Part shown: one piece after another, positions 63,883-64,000 of the stretch
Layout: each line of letters starts with the position of its first letter
Position numbering within the stretch: the stretch's first letter is position 1
Assembly (NCBI RefSeq): GCF_034424625.1
Contig: NZ_CP139977.1
Location: forward strand, 1 to 64,000
Reading direction: 5' to 3'
DNA length: 64,000 nt
Origin: Janthinobacterium lividum
Lineage (GTDB): Bacteria > Pseudomonadota > Gammaproteobacteria > Burkholderiales > Burkholderiaceae_D
Program-made: the position numbers and the translations under genes
The notes under the pieces: model-generated
The model's database searches: none
What the model was told of the DNA's origin: nothing
What the model saw: only the letters and a program-made list of their open reading frames with translations

Positions 63883-64000
63883 CTACCCGACCATCTTGCG
63901 GATATGCGAGGGCGGGGTCGAGCGCATGGACGTCAGCGGGCTGACAGGCAGGTACCAGTACGCCCAGTGCAGGACAAAGGCCGGATGCTTGTCCGCCTTT
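63883..64000 (-). CDS. traL: TraL, partial (C-terminal end only)
   Basis: The minus strand enters the window reading HPAFVLHWAYWYLPVSP and ends RSTPPSHIRKMVG, then TAG at 63883-63885. The YWYLP and TPPSHIR segments are the conserved end of TraL, a ~90-residue membrane protein that is the first gene of the F-type pilus assembly block. The start lies beyond position 64000. Its position directly upstream of traE is the standard order. Confidence 0.85.
   Translation of the reverse strand, partial: KADKHPAFVLHWAYWYLPVSPLTSMRSTPPSHIRKMVG

Overview
The window looks like part of an integrative conjugative element or large plasmid in a Gram-negative host, probably a betaproteobacterium of the Burkholderiales. 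That placement rests on overall gene style, the GC-rich core and an F-type conjugation cluster; no rRNA or tRNA is present to confirm it. Two very different halves are joined. No relaxase, coupling protein or intact integrase lies in the window.

Left half (1-33 kb): a dense accessory island of defence-like genes. It opens with a 1337-residue nuclease-STAND NTPase of Avs type. Small gene groups follow: an orphan 302-residue protein; a three-gene operon of pentapeptide-repeat channel, nucleotidyltransferase and small helical protein; a DEDDh exonuclease; a three-gene DUF6361 / phospholipase-D-like / helicase operon facing a PD-(D/E)xK-like protein; a lipoprotein/membrane-protein pair; a LysR regulator divergent from a broken quinone oxidoreductase; a DUF4238 protein; a Septu-like ATPase/HNH pair; and a single-HKD PLD-like protein. 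The groups are separated by eleven copies (A-K) of a roughly 0.43-0.48 kb dispersed repeat, ALL in the same orientation. Copy K is complete, with imperfect terminal inverted repeats and a 3-bp CTC target duplication. IS5-type and TnpB-type remnants and a DnaE2 fragment sit against some copies.

Middle (33-45 kb): a PD-(D/E)xK nuclease-like gene, a nonsense-mutated AlpA-type regulator, and a two-gene operon of a 174-residue HTH protein and a 2191-residue NTPase giant. Then come fragments of two tyrosine recombinases, a chimeric TnpB remnant that also occurs near 9.6 kb, and a full-length TnpB without TnpA.

Right half (44.8-64 kb): an F-type (MPF-F) type IV secretion cluster transcribed leftwards, in the order TraL (partial), TraE, TraK, TraB, DsbC, TraV, TraC, TrbI, S26 peptidase, TraW, TraU, TrbC, TraN, a small secreted protein, TraF, TraH, TraG. 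A secreted protein and an S49 peptidase follow. Genes overlap or nearly touch, as in a single transcription unit. The C-terminal part of traG and the small membrane-protein gene beside it are much more AT-rich than the rest, suggesting exchange of an exclusion-specificity module.

Overall reading: the tra cluster moves the element, the island carries anti-phage cargo, and the co-oriented repeats provide homology through which cargo cassettes could be lost, duplicated or swapped. Function assignments come from motif reading only; no database search was run.
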